NCBI GenBank assembly: GCA_963743275.1
Contig: CAVUPB010000008.1
Span: 992,001 to 1,056,000, forward strand
Length of the DNA stretch: 64,000 nt
Direction of reading: 5' to 3'
Origin: JALYLC01 sp963743275
Lineage (GTDB): Bacteria; Actinomycetota; Thermoleophilia; Gaiellales; JALYLC01
The position numbers and the translations under genes are program-made. Shown one piece after another: positions 33,369-41,914 of the stretch. Positions within the stretch are counted from its first letter, which is position 1; each line of letters begins with the position of its first letter. The notes under the pieces were generated by a model. The model did no database searches. It saw only the letters and a program-made list of their open reading frames with translations, and was not told the origin of the DNA.

Positions 33369-34289
33369 GTGTGGCCCGGGCGCAAGCGCTTCGCGTTCAC
33401 GATCTTCGACGACACCGATCTCGAGACGGTCGACAACGGCCCGGGTGTCTATGCGTTCCTCACCGAGCTCGGCATGCGCGTGACGAAGTCGGTGTGGGTC
33501 CTGCCGCCGGCCGGCGAGGCGCTCTACGGCGGCTCCAGCTGCGCCGACCCCGACTACCTGACCTGGGCGCTCGAGCTGCAGCGCCAGGGCCACGAGATCG
33601 CGCTGCACAATGTCGCGAGTTCGACATCGAGGCGCGAGGAGACGCTCGCCGGGCTGGATCGCTTCCGCGAGCTGTTCGGGCACGATCCACGCACGCTCGC
33701 CAATCACGTCGGGAATCTGGAGGCCATCTACCACGGCGAGGAGCGCGTCACAGGCGCACGGCGCGCTCTCTACAATGTCCTCACACGTGGCCGCCGCCGC
33801 CGGCTGTTCGAGGGGCACGTGCCGGGATCCCCGCTGTTCTGGGGTGATCTCTGCCGCGAACGCGTGTCGTACGTGCGCAATTTCGTGTATCGCGACGTCG
33901 ACACGCTGGCTGCATGCCCGTACATGCCGTACCGCGACTCGTCCAAGCCGTACGTGGCCGCCTGGTTCGCCGCCTCCGAGGGCGCGAATCCGGTCTCGTT
34001 CATGCGCACGATCGGCGAGGCCGAACAGGACCGGCTCGAGGCTGAGGGCGGCCTCTGCATCATGTATACGCACCTCGGCGCCGGATTCTGGCGTGACGGG
34101 ACGCTCCATCCGGAGTTCGCGCGGCTGATGAAGATGCTCGCCACGCGCGACGTCTGGTTCGCGCCGGTTGCCGAGGTTCTCGATCATTTGCAGCGTGTCA
34201 GGGGCGTCACGGACATCGGCTCGAGGCAGCGGCGCGAACTCGAGTGGCGGTGGCTGCGCGACAAAGTGCGTGCCCACTCGACGTCGTGA
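33369..34289 (+). CDS. polysaccharide deacetylase-like protein
   Basis: 306 residues. The opening KRFAFTIFDDTDLETVDN gives the Asp-Asp of a NodB-like motif, followed by LQRQGHEIALHNVASS (HxxxS-like motif 2), TLANHVGN and, near the C-terminus, LCIMYTHLGAGFW (His). This is a divergent NodB-fold protein of a kind seen in glycan clusters. GTG at 33369 starts 23 bases after the sugar transferase stop, so the two form a transcription unit. Whether it is active is not clear. Confidence 0.65.
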   Translation: MWPGRKRFAFTIFDDTDLETVDNGPGVYAFLTELGMRVTKSVWVLPPAGEALYGGSSCADPDYLTWALELQRQGHEIALHNVASSTSRREETLAGLDRFRELFGHDPRTLANHVGNLEAIYHGEERVTGARRALYNVLTRGRRRRLFEGHVPGSPLFWGDLCRERVSYVRNFVYRDVDTLAACPYMPYRDSSKPYVAAWFAASEGANPVSFMRTIGEAEQDRLEAEGGLCIMYTHLGAGFWRDGTLHPEFARLMKMLATRDVWFAPVAEVLDHLQRVRGVTDIGSRQRRELEWRWLRDKVRAHSTS

Positions 34290-34599
34290 CGCGGCGGGCT
34301 GCCACCCGGTATCGCCCGTTCCCGGGCGCTTCACCCGGCCGGCTGCAGGCTCGGGGTCGCCGCGTGGCAAGGCGACCTGCTCGAGCCGCTCGCGCGTGGG
34401 TGCGTACCCGGTGAGTGCGACGAGACGGCTCGCGGTCGACGGCGACGCGGTCGGTGCGCTCTTCGCGAGCCGCCGCGACGAGCTCGCACGGCTCGCCGGC
34501 GGCACCACCGCAGACGCGGAGGGCGACCCGACCTGATCGCCGTCGAGGACGGCGACGCCGTCCCGAGCACATCGCGCCCGCGCACGGCATAGTGGCTAG
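34290..34599. other. intergenic stretch with hairpin and gene debris
   Basis: Holds a six-base-pair hairpin (CGCCCG/CGGGCG, 34313-34328) shortly after the deacetylase stop, possibly a terminator. On the plus strand a frame to 34536 ends DGDAVGALFASRRDELARLAGG, and the next frame continues DLIAVEDGDAVP. This split suggests remnants of a lost gene, but I cannot name it. Confidence 0.35.
34588..34593 (+). promoter_or_regulatory. -10-like box before the NTF2-like gene
   Basis: CATAGT ends six bases before GTG 34600, again the leaderless spacing; no ribosome site. Confidence 0.35.
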
Positions 34600-35007
34600 G
34601 TGGATGCGGCAGGCGTCGTGGCCGAGCTCTCGCGTGTCTTCCCGTCGCGTGACTGGGGAGCTCTGCGCGCGCTCTACCACCCCGACGCGCTCATCATGAC
34701 GGTGACCGGCGGGCCCGCCCCGCTGACCGCCGACGAGATCGTCGGCGAGCTCGAGCGCGCCTCGCGAGACCTCGTGTACCTCGTGACGGGATCCGAGCCG
34801 CTCGCGCTCGACGAGCATGCTGCGATGGTGACCGGCCGCATGCGCCGGCGCATGCCCACCGGGGGCTTCCAGGATGCCGGCTACGTCTGGCTGCTGACGG
34901 TGCGCGACGGGCTCGTCTATCGCCAGGCCGTGTACCCCCAGGCGGCCGAGGCGGTGGAGGCCTACGGGCGCCTGGGCGTCGACCTCGGGCTGACCGCGGG
35001 CCCTTAG
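34600..35007 (+). CDS. SnoaL/NTF2-like fold protein
   Basis: 135 residues. The cone-shaped NTF2 fold pattern is seen: an N-terminal helix FPSRDWGALRALYHPDALIMTVTGG, then LTADEIVGELERAS, and the beta strands AAMVTGRMRRRMPTGGFQDAGYVWLLTVRDGLVYRQAVYP. Family members are small isomerases, dehydratases or ligand binders; the catalytic residues are not diagnostic. Its stop overlaps the stop of the zinc-ribbon gene on the other strand by four bases. Confidence 0.65.
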   Translation: MDAAGVVAELSRVFPSRDWGALRALYHPDALIMTVTGGPAPLTADEIVGELERASRDLVYLVTGSEPLALDEHAAMVTGRMRRRMPTGGFQDAGYVWLLTVRDGLVYRQAVYPQAAEAVEAYGRLGVDLGLTAGP

Positions 35008-35195
35008 CCGACCTGCCAGATGCGGCGCCCGCGGGCGAGCCAGAGCCGCGACTCGTGGCTCGAGAGATCGCGCACGGTCATGCACGAGGGGCAGGCGACC
35101 CGCACGAGCAGCGGCCCGCCGTTCTCCGAGCTGATCTTCTCCATGGTGAGCCGCCCGGCGAATCCGCACGCGCGGCACGTGATCGGCTGTCCCAT
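35004..35195 (-). CDS. small zinc-ribbon protein
   Basis: 63 residues from ATG 35195; GTG 35207 is an in-frame alternative. Two Cys pairs, CRAC near the N-terminus and CPSC about 25 residues later, form a probable zinc ribbon, followed by RDLSSHESRLWLARGRRIWQ. No catalytic domain. Such proteins often bind nucleic acid or act as small subunits; function unknown. Confidence 0.55.
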   Translation of the reverse strand: MGQPITCRACGFAGRLTMEKISSENGGPLLVRVACPSCMTVRDLSSHESRLWLARGRRIWQVG

Positions 35196-35256
35196 GCCGG
35201 TGCTCACGATATCGCCGCGGTCGCCCGGCGCAGGTTCGTCGCGGGAGCGATGCGGG

Positions 35257-35480
35257 TCAGGAGCCGTCCGCCGACACCACGATGTCGTCGAGGACGATGT
35301 CGAACGTCGCAGCGGTCGCCGTGTCGCCCAGGCGGAGCTCACCGAACGGGAGGGAGCCGGGCTTCTGCCCGGTGAGAGCGAGTCCGGGGACCGCTGCGAC
35401 GTCGACCGTCACGTCGATGCGACCGGTTCCGTCGCCCGTGGCCGCATCCGCAGCGCATCCGATCTGCCCATGCCGTCCCG
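35257..35480 (-). pseudogene. fragment resembling the end of a secreted beta-sandwich protein
   Basis: The minus-strand frame ending at 35257 encodes GRIDVTVDVAAVPGLALTG...GELRLGDTATAATFDIVLDDIVVSADGS, which reads like the last strands of a LamG-like extracellular domain. Upstream the frame turns into low-complexity nonsense without a start or signal peptide. It is best viewed as a remnant. The remaining bases of 35208-35683 show nothing else. Confidence 0.35.
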
Positions 35481-35683
35481 CCTCCTCGTCGCCGCGCCGG
35501 TCGCGGGCGCCGGCCCGCTGCGTGGAATCGTCGGTGCCGGCGGGGCTCGGGTCAACGGGTGATGTGCCCACCGAATCCGGATCGCGGACGGTCCAGCGCG
35601 GATGGTCCGCCCGGCGCCCCGGGCGGACGCGGAGATTCGGATACCCTGATCACTCGCTCGTGGGGGGCACATAGGGGAGGGGA

Positions 35684-38602
35684 ATGGCACGACGCGCCGA
35701 GCAGTTCGTCGGGCGCGCCGGCGAGCTCGGCGTGCTTGCCGAGCTCGTGTCCCGGCTCGCCGGTGGACGCGCGGGCGCGGTCGAGCTGACGGGCGATCCG
35801 GGCATCGGGAAGTCTCGCCTGCTGGCCGAGCTCGCCGTCCTCGCCGAGGCGCGCGGCCAGCTCGTCCTCAGCGGTGCGGCCTCCGAGCTCGAGCGCGACG
35901 TGCCGTTCTGGGTCTTCGCCGACGCCCTGGACGAGTACCTGCAGGGCCTCGAGCCGCAGCGCCTCGAGGCGCTCTCGGACGATGCGCGCGGCGAGCTCGC
36001 GACCGTCTTCCCGTCGCTCGCGATGCCCGGCGAGCCGCGCGTCGCGACCCTTCAGGGCGAGCGCTACCGCGCGCACCGCGCGATGCGCGAGCTGCTCGAG
36101 GTGCTTGCGGCGACGCGCCCGCTCGTGCTCGTCCTCGACGATCTCCACTGGGCGGACTCGGCGTCCGTCGAGCTCATCGGCACGCTCCTGCGCCGCCCGC
36201 CGGGCGCAGCCGTCCTGATGGCGATGGCGGTGCGCCGGCGTCAGGTGCCCGAGCGGCTCGGCGCGGCGCTCGAGCGCGCGCACCGCACGGGAGCGCTCAC
36301 GCGCAGCGAGCTCGGCGCGCTCACGCACGCCGAGGCGCGCGAGCTGCTCGGCGCGCAGGTCGCCGACGGCGAGGCCACCGCGCTCTACGAGGAGAGCGGC
36401 GGGAATCCGTTCTACCTCGAGCAGCTCGTGCGCGCGCTCGGCCGCGAGCCCGGCCCGGCGCGGCAGGAGCGCGAGGTCCTGCTCACGGACATCGGGCTGC
36501 CGCCGGGCGTGGCCGCGGCCCTCACGGAGGAGCTCGCGCTCCTGCCGCGCCCCGTCCGGCGGCTGCTCGAGGGAGCGGCCGTCGCGGGCGACCCCTTCGA
36601 GCCCGAGCTGGCGGCGGCGGCCTCCGCGACGAGCGACGGGGCCGCGCTCGAGGCGCTGGACGAGCTGCTGCTCGCCGATCTCGTGCGTCCGACCGACGTC
36701 CCCCGCCGCTTCCGCTTCCGGCACCCGCTCGTCCGGCGCGCCGTCTACGAGTCCACGCCGGGCGCCTGGCGCCTGGGCGCCCACGAGCGCAGCGCGGACG
36801 CGCTCGCGGCGCGTGGCGCGAGCGCGACGGCGCGCGCACACCACGTCGAGCAGTCGGCGCGGTCGGGCGACCCGGCTGCTGTCGCCGTGCTGCGCGAAGC
36901 CGGCGAGGCCGTCGCCGTCCGCGCCCCCGAGAGCGCCGCGCGCTGGTTCGCCGGGGCGCTGCGCCTGCTTCCCGACGATGCGCCGGCGCAGCAGCGGGTC
37001 GAGCTGCTGCTCGCCCGCGCGGCGGCGCTGACCGCCACGGGCCGGTTCGCGGAGAGCCACGAGGCGCTCGCCGAGAGCGCGCCGCTCGCCGCCGGCTGCA
37101 CGATCGAGCTGCGCGTGAAGGTCACGACGGCGCTGGCGGCGGTCGAGCACCTGCTCGGCCGTCACGCGAGCGCGCACGCGCGTCTGCTGAGCGCGCTCGA
37201 CGGCCTGCGGCACGGCTCTCCCGAGGCCGCCGCGCTCATGATCGAGCTCGCGGTGGACGGCCTCTACCGCGCGGAGTACGACTCGATGCGCGACTGGGCC
37301 GCGCGGGCCAGGGACGCGGCGGCGCCGCTCGGCGACCGGCCGCTGAGCGCGGCCGCCGTCGCCGCGCTCGCGCTTGCGGAGGCGTTCGCCGGGCACGTGC
37401 CGGAGGCCGAACGCCACCAGGGCGAGGCAGCGGCCCTCGTCGACGGCCTCTCCGACGGCGAGCTCGCGCTGCGCCTCGATGCCGCTGCCAATCTCGCCGC
37501 GGCCGAGCTCTACCTGGATCGCTACGCGGAGGCGTCGGCGCACGCCGGACGGGCCCTGGCGATCGGCAGGGCGACCGGTCAGAGCGACATCGTGCCCGTC
37601 CTGTTCCCGACGCTCGGATCGGCCGCGCGCATGCGCGGCCGGCTCGCCGAATCGGCCGAGCTGCTCGACGGCGCCGTCGAGGCGGCGCGGCTCTCCGGGC
37701 ACGCGCAGGGCCTGGCCTGGATCCTTCTCAACCGCTCGCACACGGCGCTCGCGGCCGGTGACGTGGAGATGGCGCTGGCGGCCGCGGAGGAGAGCATCGA
37801 GCTCACGCGCGGTCTGGATCACGGCCTCGTGACGGCGTACGCGGGCGTCGCGCTCGCGGGGGCGCTGCTCGCGACCGGCGAGGCCCGGCGCGCGGCCGAC
37901 GCGCTGATCGCCTCGGCGGGCGGGGCCGAGCTCGTGCTGATCCCGGGCGGCTGGCGCGCCAAGTGCCTCGAGCTGCTGACGCGCTGCTGGCTCGCGCTCG
38001 AGCGCGCGGGCGAGGCCGAGGCCGCCGCGGCGTGCGCCGAGGCGCGGGCGGTCGCCGTGCCGCTGCACATGCCGAGGGCGCTGGCCGGGCGCGCTCGCGC
38101 CGCCGTGCTGCTGGAGGGCGATCCGGCACGCTCCGCCGAGCACGCGCTCGCCTCGGCCGCCGAGGCCGCGAGCGTGGGCGGCGCCGTCGAGGCCGCGCTC
38201 TCGCGGATGCTCGCGGGCCGGGCGCTCGCCCGCGCGGGCGAGACGGAGCGCGGCGCGGCCGAGCTCGAGCGTGCGGCCGCCGAGCTGCATGCCCACGGCG
38301 CGTCTCGCGACCGCGACGACGCCGAGCGCGAGCTGCGCAAGCTCGGCCGCCACAGCCGGCGCCGCAGCCGGCCCGGCAAGCCCGACGCGACCGGCGTCGC
38401 ATCGCTCACGGCGCGCGAGCTCGAGGTGGCGCGGCTCATCGTCGAGCGCAAGACGAACCCCGAGATCGCCGCGGCGCTCTTCGTCAGCCTCAAGACCGTC
38501 GAGAGCCACGTGCGCAACATGTTCTTCAAGCTCGGCGTCGCCTCGCGCGTCGAGCTGGCCCGCGCCGTCGATCGCGCCGAGCGCGAGGCGCGCGGCGCGT
38601 AG
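35684..38602 (+). CDS. LAL-type LuxR family regulator with AAA ATPase domain
   Basis: 972 residues. N-terminal ATPase: FVGRAGELGVLAELVSRL, Walker A GDPGIGKSRLL near residues 37-47, Walker B LVLVLDDLHWADSASVEL near 147. A long helical TPR-like middle (about 380-860) follows. The C-terminal LuxR HTH is TARELEVARLIVERKTNPEIAAALFVSLKTVESHVRNMFFKLGVASRVELA, residues about 907-957. Large ATP-binding LuxR regulators (MalT/LAL) activate pathways on binding a signal. ATG 35684 follows GGGGAGGGG. Its target is unknown, and it is transcribed alone. Confidence 0.92.
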   Translation: MARRAEQFVGRAGELGVLAELVSRLAGGRAGAVELTGDPGIGKSRLLAELAVLAEARGQLVLSGAASELERDVPFWVFADALDEYLQGLEPQRLEALSDDARGELATVFPSLAMPGEPRVATLQGERYRAHRAMRELLEVLAATRPLVLVLDDLHWADSASVELIGTLLRRPPGAAVLMAMAVRRRQVPERLGAALERAHRTGALTRSELGALTHAEARELLGAQVADGEATALYEESGGNPFYLEQLVRALGREPGPARQEREVLLTDIGLPPGVAAALTEELALLPRPVRRLLEGAAVAGDPFEPELAAAASATSDGAALEALDELLLADLVRPTDVPRRFRFRHPLVRRAVYESTPGAWRLGAHERSADALAARGASATARAHHVEQSARSGDPAAVAVLREAGEAVAVRAPESAARWFAGALRLLPDDAPAQQRVELLLARAAALTATGRFAESHEALAESAPLAAGCTIELRVKVTTALAAVEHLLGRHASAHARLLSALDGLRHGSPEAAALMIELAVDGLYRAEYDSMRDWAARARDAAAPLGDRPLSAAAVAALALAEAFAGHVPEAERHQGEAAALVDGLSDGELALRLDAAANLAAAELYLDRYAEASAHAGRALAIGRATGQSDIVPVLFPTLGSAARMRGRLAESAELLDGAVEAARLSGHAQGLAWILLNRSHTALAAGDVEMALAAAEESIELTRGLDHGLVTAYAGVALAGALLATGEARRAADALIASAGGAELVLIPGGWRAKCLELLTRCWLALERAGEAEAAAACAEARAVAVPLHMPRALAGRARAAVLLEGDPARSAEHALASAAEAASVGGAVEAALSRMLAGRALARAGETERGAAELERAAAELHAHGASRDRDDAERELRKLGRHSRRRSRPGKPDATGVASLTARELEVARLIVERKTNPEIAAALFVSLKTVESHVRNMFFKLGVASRVELARAVDRAEREARGA

Positions 38603-38647
38603 GACGGACCGGCGCACGCCCCGCGAGCGCGCTAAGCTCGCGCGAGG

Positions 38648-39061
38648 ATGCTCCGGAACGCCAAGATCGAACTCCTGCGCCGCGTCGCCCTGTTCTCGGG
38701 CTGCTCGAAGCGCGAGCTCGGGGAGATCGCGCGCATCGCCGACGAGATCGACTTCCCGGCGGGCAAGGACCTGATCGTCCAGGGCGAGCCCGGGCGCCAG
38801 TTCTTCGTCGTCATCGACGGCACGGTCGAGGTCGTGAAGGACGGCGAGCCGCTCTCGGTGCTACGGGGCGGCTCGGAGTTCTACGGGGAGATCTCGCTCG
38901 TGTCCGGCTCGGCCGCGACCGCGACCGTCACGACGGCCACGCCCGTCCGGGCGCTCGTGATCGCGCCGCAGCACTTCCGCGCCCTGCTCGACAGCTCGCC
39001 TGCGATCCAGCGCCGCATCCTGCACGCGTTCAGCGAGCGGCTCGCGCCGCACGTGATCTAG
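38648..39061 (+). CDS. stand-alone cyclic-nucleotide-binding domain protein
   Basis: 137 residues, a single CRP-like beta-barrel: LFSGCSKRELGEIARIADEIDFPAGKDLIVQGEPGRQFFVVIDGTVEVV, then the phosphate-binding cassette region GGSEFYGEISLVSGSAATATVTT (Glu in GEISL; the conserved Arg of RSA is replaced by SAAT), and VRALVIAPQHFRALLDSSP. No helix-turn-helix follows. Loss of the Arg makes cAMP binding uncertain. It may sense another ligand or act through protein contacts. Confidence 0.8.
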   Translation: MLRNAKIELLRRVALFSGCSKRELGEIARIADEIDFPAGKDLIVQGEPGRQFFVVIDGTVEVVKDGEPLSVLRGGSEFYGEISLVSGSAATATVTTATPVRALVIAPQHFRALLDSSPAIQRRILHAFSERLAPHVI

Positions 39062-39078
39062 AGGCCGTCCCAGTCGGG

Positions 39079-39468
39079 CTACGCGATCTGCGAGCGGTCG
39101 GTGGTCGTGTACGGCCGCCCGTCGGGCGCCGCGTCCCAGCGCATGACGTGCTCCATGACGAAGCCGCCCATCAGGCTCGTCATGTCGAGGCCGTTCGGGC
39201 CGTCGTCCTCGAGCGCCTTCCACTCCGGGCTCGCCATCGTCCGCTCGTAGGCCTCGCGATCCTCGAACCAGACCTCGACGCAGCCGTCGTAGCCCATCCC
39301 GGCGCCGGCGTGCTCGGCGTCGATCGCGCCGATGAAGTGGTTCTGCACGTAGCGGAGCATCCCGAGGTTCTTCAGCGCAATCGCGCCGTGCTCGTTCAGC
39401 CACCAGCTGCGCACCTCCTCGGGATCGCGGTCGGCGCGGAAGCGGAAGAGGAAGATCACCTTGATCAA
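39079..39468 (-). CDS. EthD-domain protein
   Basis: 129 residues, dimeric alpha/beta barrel: IKVIFLFRFRADRDPEEVRSWWLNEHGAIALKNL, RYVQNHFIGAID, YDGCVEVWFEDREAYERTMASPEWKAL. This matches the EthD family, small proteins needed in some oxidative degradation systems. The start is TTG at 39468, six bases after GAGGAGA..., overlapping the arginase-family stop (TTGA), so the two are coupled. The C-terminus (VMEHVMRWDAAPDG) extends the barrel. Confidence 0.7.
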   Translation of the reverse strand: MIKVIFLFRFRADRDPEEVRSWWLNEHGAIALKNLGMLRYVQNHFIGAIDAEHAGAGMGYDGCVEVWFEDREAYERTMASPEWKALEDDGPNGLDMTSLMGGFVMEHVMRWDAAPDGRPYTTTDRSQIA

Positions 39469-40397
39469 CGGACGTCTCCTCGCTGCGTGGGGAGCAGCGG
39501 CGCCAGTTCGCGCACGAGCTGCACGATGCGGCGGGCGTCGCCGCCGCCGGGGTCCTGGTCGGGGTCGTAGATCGCGACGCTCCAGCCACGGCAGCCGCCC
39601 ACCGCGAGCGCGGCGGCCAGCGCGTCCGCGAGCTCGGGCCACGTCAGACCCCCGGGTGCGTCCTGGTCGCCGGGCACGCGTGACGAGCCGAGCGCTTCCA
39701 GCGCCAGCACGTCGACGTCCAGGTGCAGCCACCAGCCGGCGGCGCGCGCTGCGCGCTCGGCCGCCGCGCGTCCCGCTGCCGCGGGATCGGCGGCGAGCTC
39801 GCCGTCGCGCTGGACGAGGACGCCGCGCGCGGCCAGAGACGCGACGTTGAGCGAGCGGCGCCACGCGTCGTCGCGCACTCCGGCGAGTGCGAGCGCGCCG
39901 TCCGCGAGCGCGGGGAGGCGGCGGCGGAGCGGTTCGGGCGCGATCTGCCCGGTCAGGCCGAGCAGGAGGCCGATCTCCATGTTCGCCGCCTCGCCGTCGG
40001 GCGACGCGTCGAGCGGCGTCGTGTCCTCGTGGGCGTCGAACGAGAGCAGACCGGCGTCGCCGATGTGGTCGCGCAGCGCGGGGACGGCGCCCAGGAGCAC
40101 CGTGCAGTCGCCGCCGCAGACGAACGGGAAGCGGCCCTCGGCGAGCGCGCCCGCGACGCGCGCGTGCACCGCCCCGGCCATGGCGAGCAGCGCGGGCTCG
40201 TTCATCAGCCCCGATCCGCGCGCCCGGTCCGGCGTCGCCGCCGGCAAGACGGGATCGCCGGGGTCGACGATCTCGCGGGCGAACGCGCCGGCCAGTCCGG
40301 CGGCGCGCAGGGCCGACGCGGCGCGCGCCTGCGCGCCGCTGCGCCCCCAGCCGTCGAATGGGACGCCGATGAGCTCGATGGTCGGGGAATTCGTCAC
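39465..40397 (-). CDS. arginase/agmatinase-family protein
   Basis: 310 residues, ureohydrolase fold. The metal-binding signatures are FVCGGDCTVLLG (the usual GGDHS His is Cys here), LLSFDAHEDTT (DAHxD), WLHLDVDVL (DxD) and VAIYDPDQDPGG near the C-terminus. Family members hydrolyse guanidino groups (arginine, agmatine, guanidinobutyrate, formiminoglutamate). The His-to-Cys change is known in some members but makes the substrate uncertain. GTG at 40397; an EthD gene follows with overlapping ends. Confidence 0.8.
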   Translation of the reverse strand: MTNSPTIELIGVPFDGWGRSGAQARAASALRAAGLAGAFAREIVDPGDPVLPAATPDRARGSGLMNEPALLAMAGAVHARVAGALAEGRFPFVCGGDCTVLLGAVPALRDHIGDAGLLSFDAHEDTTPLDASPDGEAANMEIGLLLGLTGQIAPEPLRRRLPALADGALALAGVRDDAWRRSLNVASLAARGVLVQRDGELAADPAAAGRAAAERAARAAGWWLHLDVDVLALEALGSSRVPGDQDAPGGLTWPELADALAAALAVGGCRGWSVAIYDPDQDPGGGDARRIVQLVRELAPLLPTQRGDVR

Positions 40398-40488
40398 GCG
40401 TACCGGCCCGCGCCGAGCGTACCCGGCGCGGGCCGGCGGCGGGTCAGGCCGCGGGCGGGCCTGCAGCCGGAGCCCTCGCCGCTGCCGG

Positions 40489-40518
40489 TAGACTCGGCCG
40501 GGATTGGTCAGACGTAAT
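40489..40518 (+). promoter_or_regulatory. -10 box and GntR-type operator before the MaoC operon
   Basis: TAGACT at 40489-40494 is followed at 40503-40518 by ATTGGTCAGACGTAAT, a near-palindrome around GGTCAGAC of the kind bound by FCD-type GntR repressors. It lies over the expected transcription start, a repressing position. The same core occurs at 43186-43203 and 61651-61668. Confidence 0.5.
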
Positions 40519-40532
40519 GCAGGAGGTGGCGG

Positions 40533-41048
40533 ATGGGCGTCGTGACAGGCTGGCAGGGACGGTTCTTCGAGGACTTCACGGTCGGCGACGTGTACCGCAG
40601 CCGCCTCGGGCGGACGATCACCGAGACCGACAACATCTGGTTCACGAACCTCACGCTGAACACGAACCAGTCGCACTTCAACAGCGCATTCGCCGAGCGA
40701 TCGCCGTTCGGGAAGCCGCTCGTGAACAGCTGCCTCACGCTCTCGCTCGTGACCGGGCTGTCGGTCACCGACGTGTCCGAGAACGCCATGGCGAACCTCG
40801 CCTGGGACGACATCAAGCTGCCGAGCCCGGTCTTCGCGGGCGACACGCTGTGGTGCGAATCCGAGGTGCTCGAGCTGCGCGAGTCGGCCTCGCGGCCGTA
40901 CGCCGGCATCGTCGGGATCCGCTCGCGCGGGATCAACCAGCGCAAGCAGGTCGTGATCGAGTTCCGCCGCACGATGATGGTCTACCGGCGCGACGCCGAG
41001 CAGGTGCAGGACCTCTTCCCGATCACCGACGCGGACTGGGGCGTCTGA
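40533..41048 (+). CDS. MaoC-family dehydratase/hydratase
   Basis: 171 residues, single hot-dog domain. The opening GRFFEDFTVGDVYRSRLGRTITETDNIWFTNLTLNTNQSHFNSAFA has the catalytic Asp/His-like positions of R-specific enoyl-CoA hydratases (ITETDN...NQSHFN). VNSCLTLSLVTGLSV and FAGDTLWCESEVLE complete the fold. It adds or removes water at an enoyl-CoA. ATG 40533 follows GGAGG at 40522-40526. First gene of a catabolic operon with lyase, dehydrogenase, hydantoinase and CoA-transferase genes. Confidence 0.88.
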   Translation: MGVVTGWQGRFFEDFTVGDVYRSRLGRTITETDNIWFTNLTLNTNQSHFNSAFAERSPFGKPLVNSCLTLSLVTGLSVTDVSENAMANLAWDDIKLPSPVFAGDTLWCESEVLELRESASRPYAGIVGIRSRGINQRKQVVIEFRRTMMVYRRDAEQVQDLFPITDADWGV

Positions 41049-41077
41049 TCGCCGCGCGCGGTACGAGCCCGGGGCGG

Positions 41078-41914
41078 GTGCTGCGCGAGCGCCTCGCCCG
41101 CGGCGGGATCCTCGTCGTGCCCGGCGCCTTCGACGCGCTCACCGGCAGGCTGCTCGAGCGCGCCGGCTTCGAGGCGCTCTACCGCGGCGGCTATGCCGCG
41201 TCGGCCGCGGCCTTCGGCCTGCCCGACCTCGGCATCACGAGCTCGACCGAGATGGTCGACCACGCCCGCCGCCTCTGCTCGGCGGTCGCGCTGCCGGTCA
41301 TCGCGGACGCCGACACGGGCTACGGCGAGGTCGCGCAGGTGATCCGCACCGTGCACGAGCTCGAGCGCGCCGGCGTCGCCGCCATCCAGCTCGAGGACCA
41401 GGTCTTCCCGAAGCGCTGCGGGCACATGGACGGCAAGGACGTGATCGCGCCCGAGCTGCACGAGCAGAAGCTGCGGGCCGCGCTCGACGCGCGCTCCGAC
41501 CCGGACACGCTGATCGTCGCGCGCACCGATGCCATCGCGGTGACCGGTCTCGACGATGCGATCGCGCGCGCCCGGCGCTACGCCGCGGCGGGCGCCGACG
41601 TGATCTTCGTCGACGCGCCGCGCTCGGAGGAGGAGCTGAGGGCGATCGGCTCGGCCGGCATCGGCAAGCCGCTGCTCGTCAACATCTCGGAGTACGGCCG
41701 CACGCCCGACCTCGGCGCGGCCGCCTTCGAGGCGCTCGGCTTCGCGATCGCGCTGTATCCCACCTCGACGCTGTTCGCCGCCTCGCAGTCGACCAAGGAG
41801 CTCGCAGCCTCGCTGCGCGAGCACGGCTCGACGCGCGCGGTGGTACCGCGCATGATGCCGTTCGACGAGCTCAACGAGATACTCGGCAAGGACGACTGGG
41901 ACGTGATTCCGTGA
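41078..41914 (+). CDS. isocitrate lyase/PEP mutase family enzyme
   Basis: 278 residues, (beta/alpha)8 barrel: GGILVVPGAFDALTGRLLERAGFEALYRGGYAASA, VIADADTGYGEVAQVIRTVHELERAGVAAIQLEDQVFPKRCGHMDGK with the catalytic Cys of KRCGH, LIVARTDA and KPLLVNISEYGRTP. Members cleave C-C bonds (methylisocitrate, oxaloacetate, methylmalate). The reading frame opens inside the MaoC gene; GTG 41078 is the first plausible start that matches family length, though no clear ribosome site is seen. Stop overlaps the next start (GTGA). Confidence 0.82.
   Translation: MLRERLARGGILVVPGAFDALTGRLLERAGFEALYRGGYAASAAAFGLPDLGITSSTEMVDHARRLCSAVALPVIADADTGYGEVAQVIRTVHELERAGVAAIQLEDQVFPKRCGHMDGKDVIAPELHEQKLRAALDARSDPDTLIVARTDAIAVTGLDDAIARARRYAAAGADVIFVDAPRSEEELRAIGSAGIGKPLLVNISEYGRTPDLGAAAFEALGFAIALYPTSTLFAASQSTKELAASLREHGSTRAVVPRMMPFDELNEILGKDDWDVIP

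Noticed and set aside
35552..38617. A 1021-codon open frame on the minus strand over the LuxR gene
   Set aside because: It is a mirror of the high-GC codon pattern of the LuxR/LAL gene; the product is Arg/Glu/Ala-rich without any family motif.
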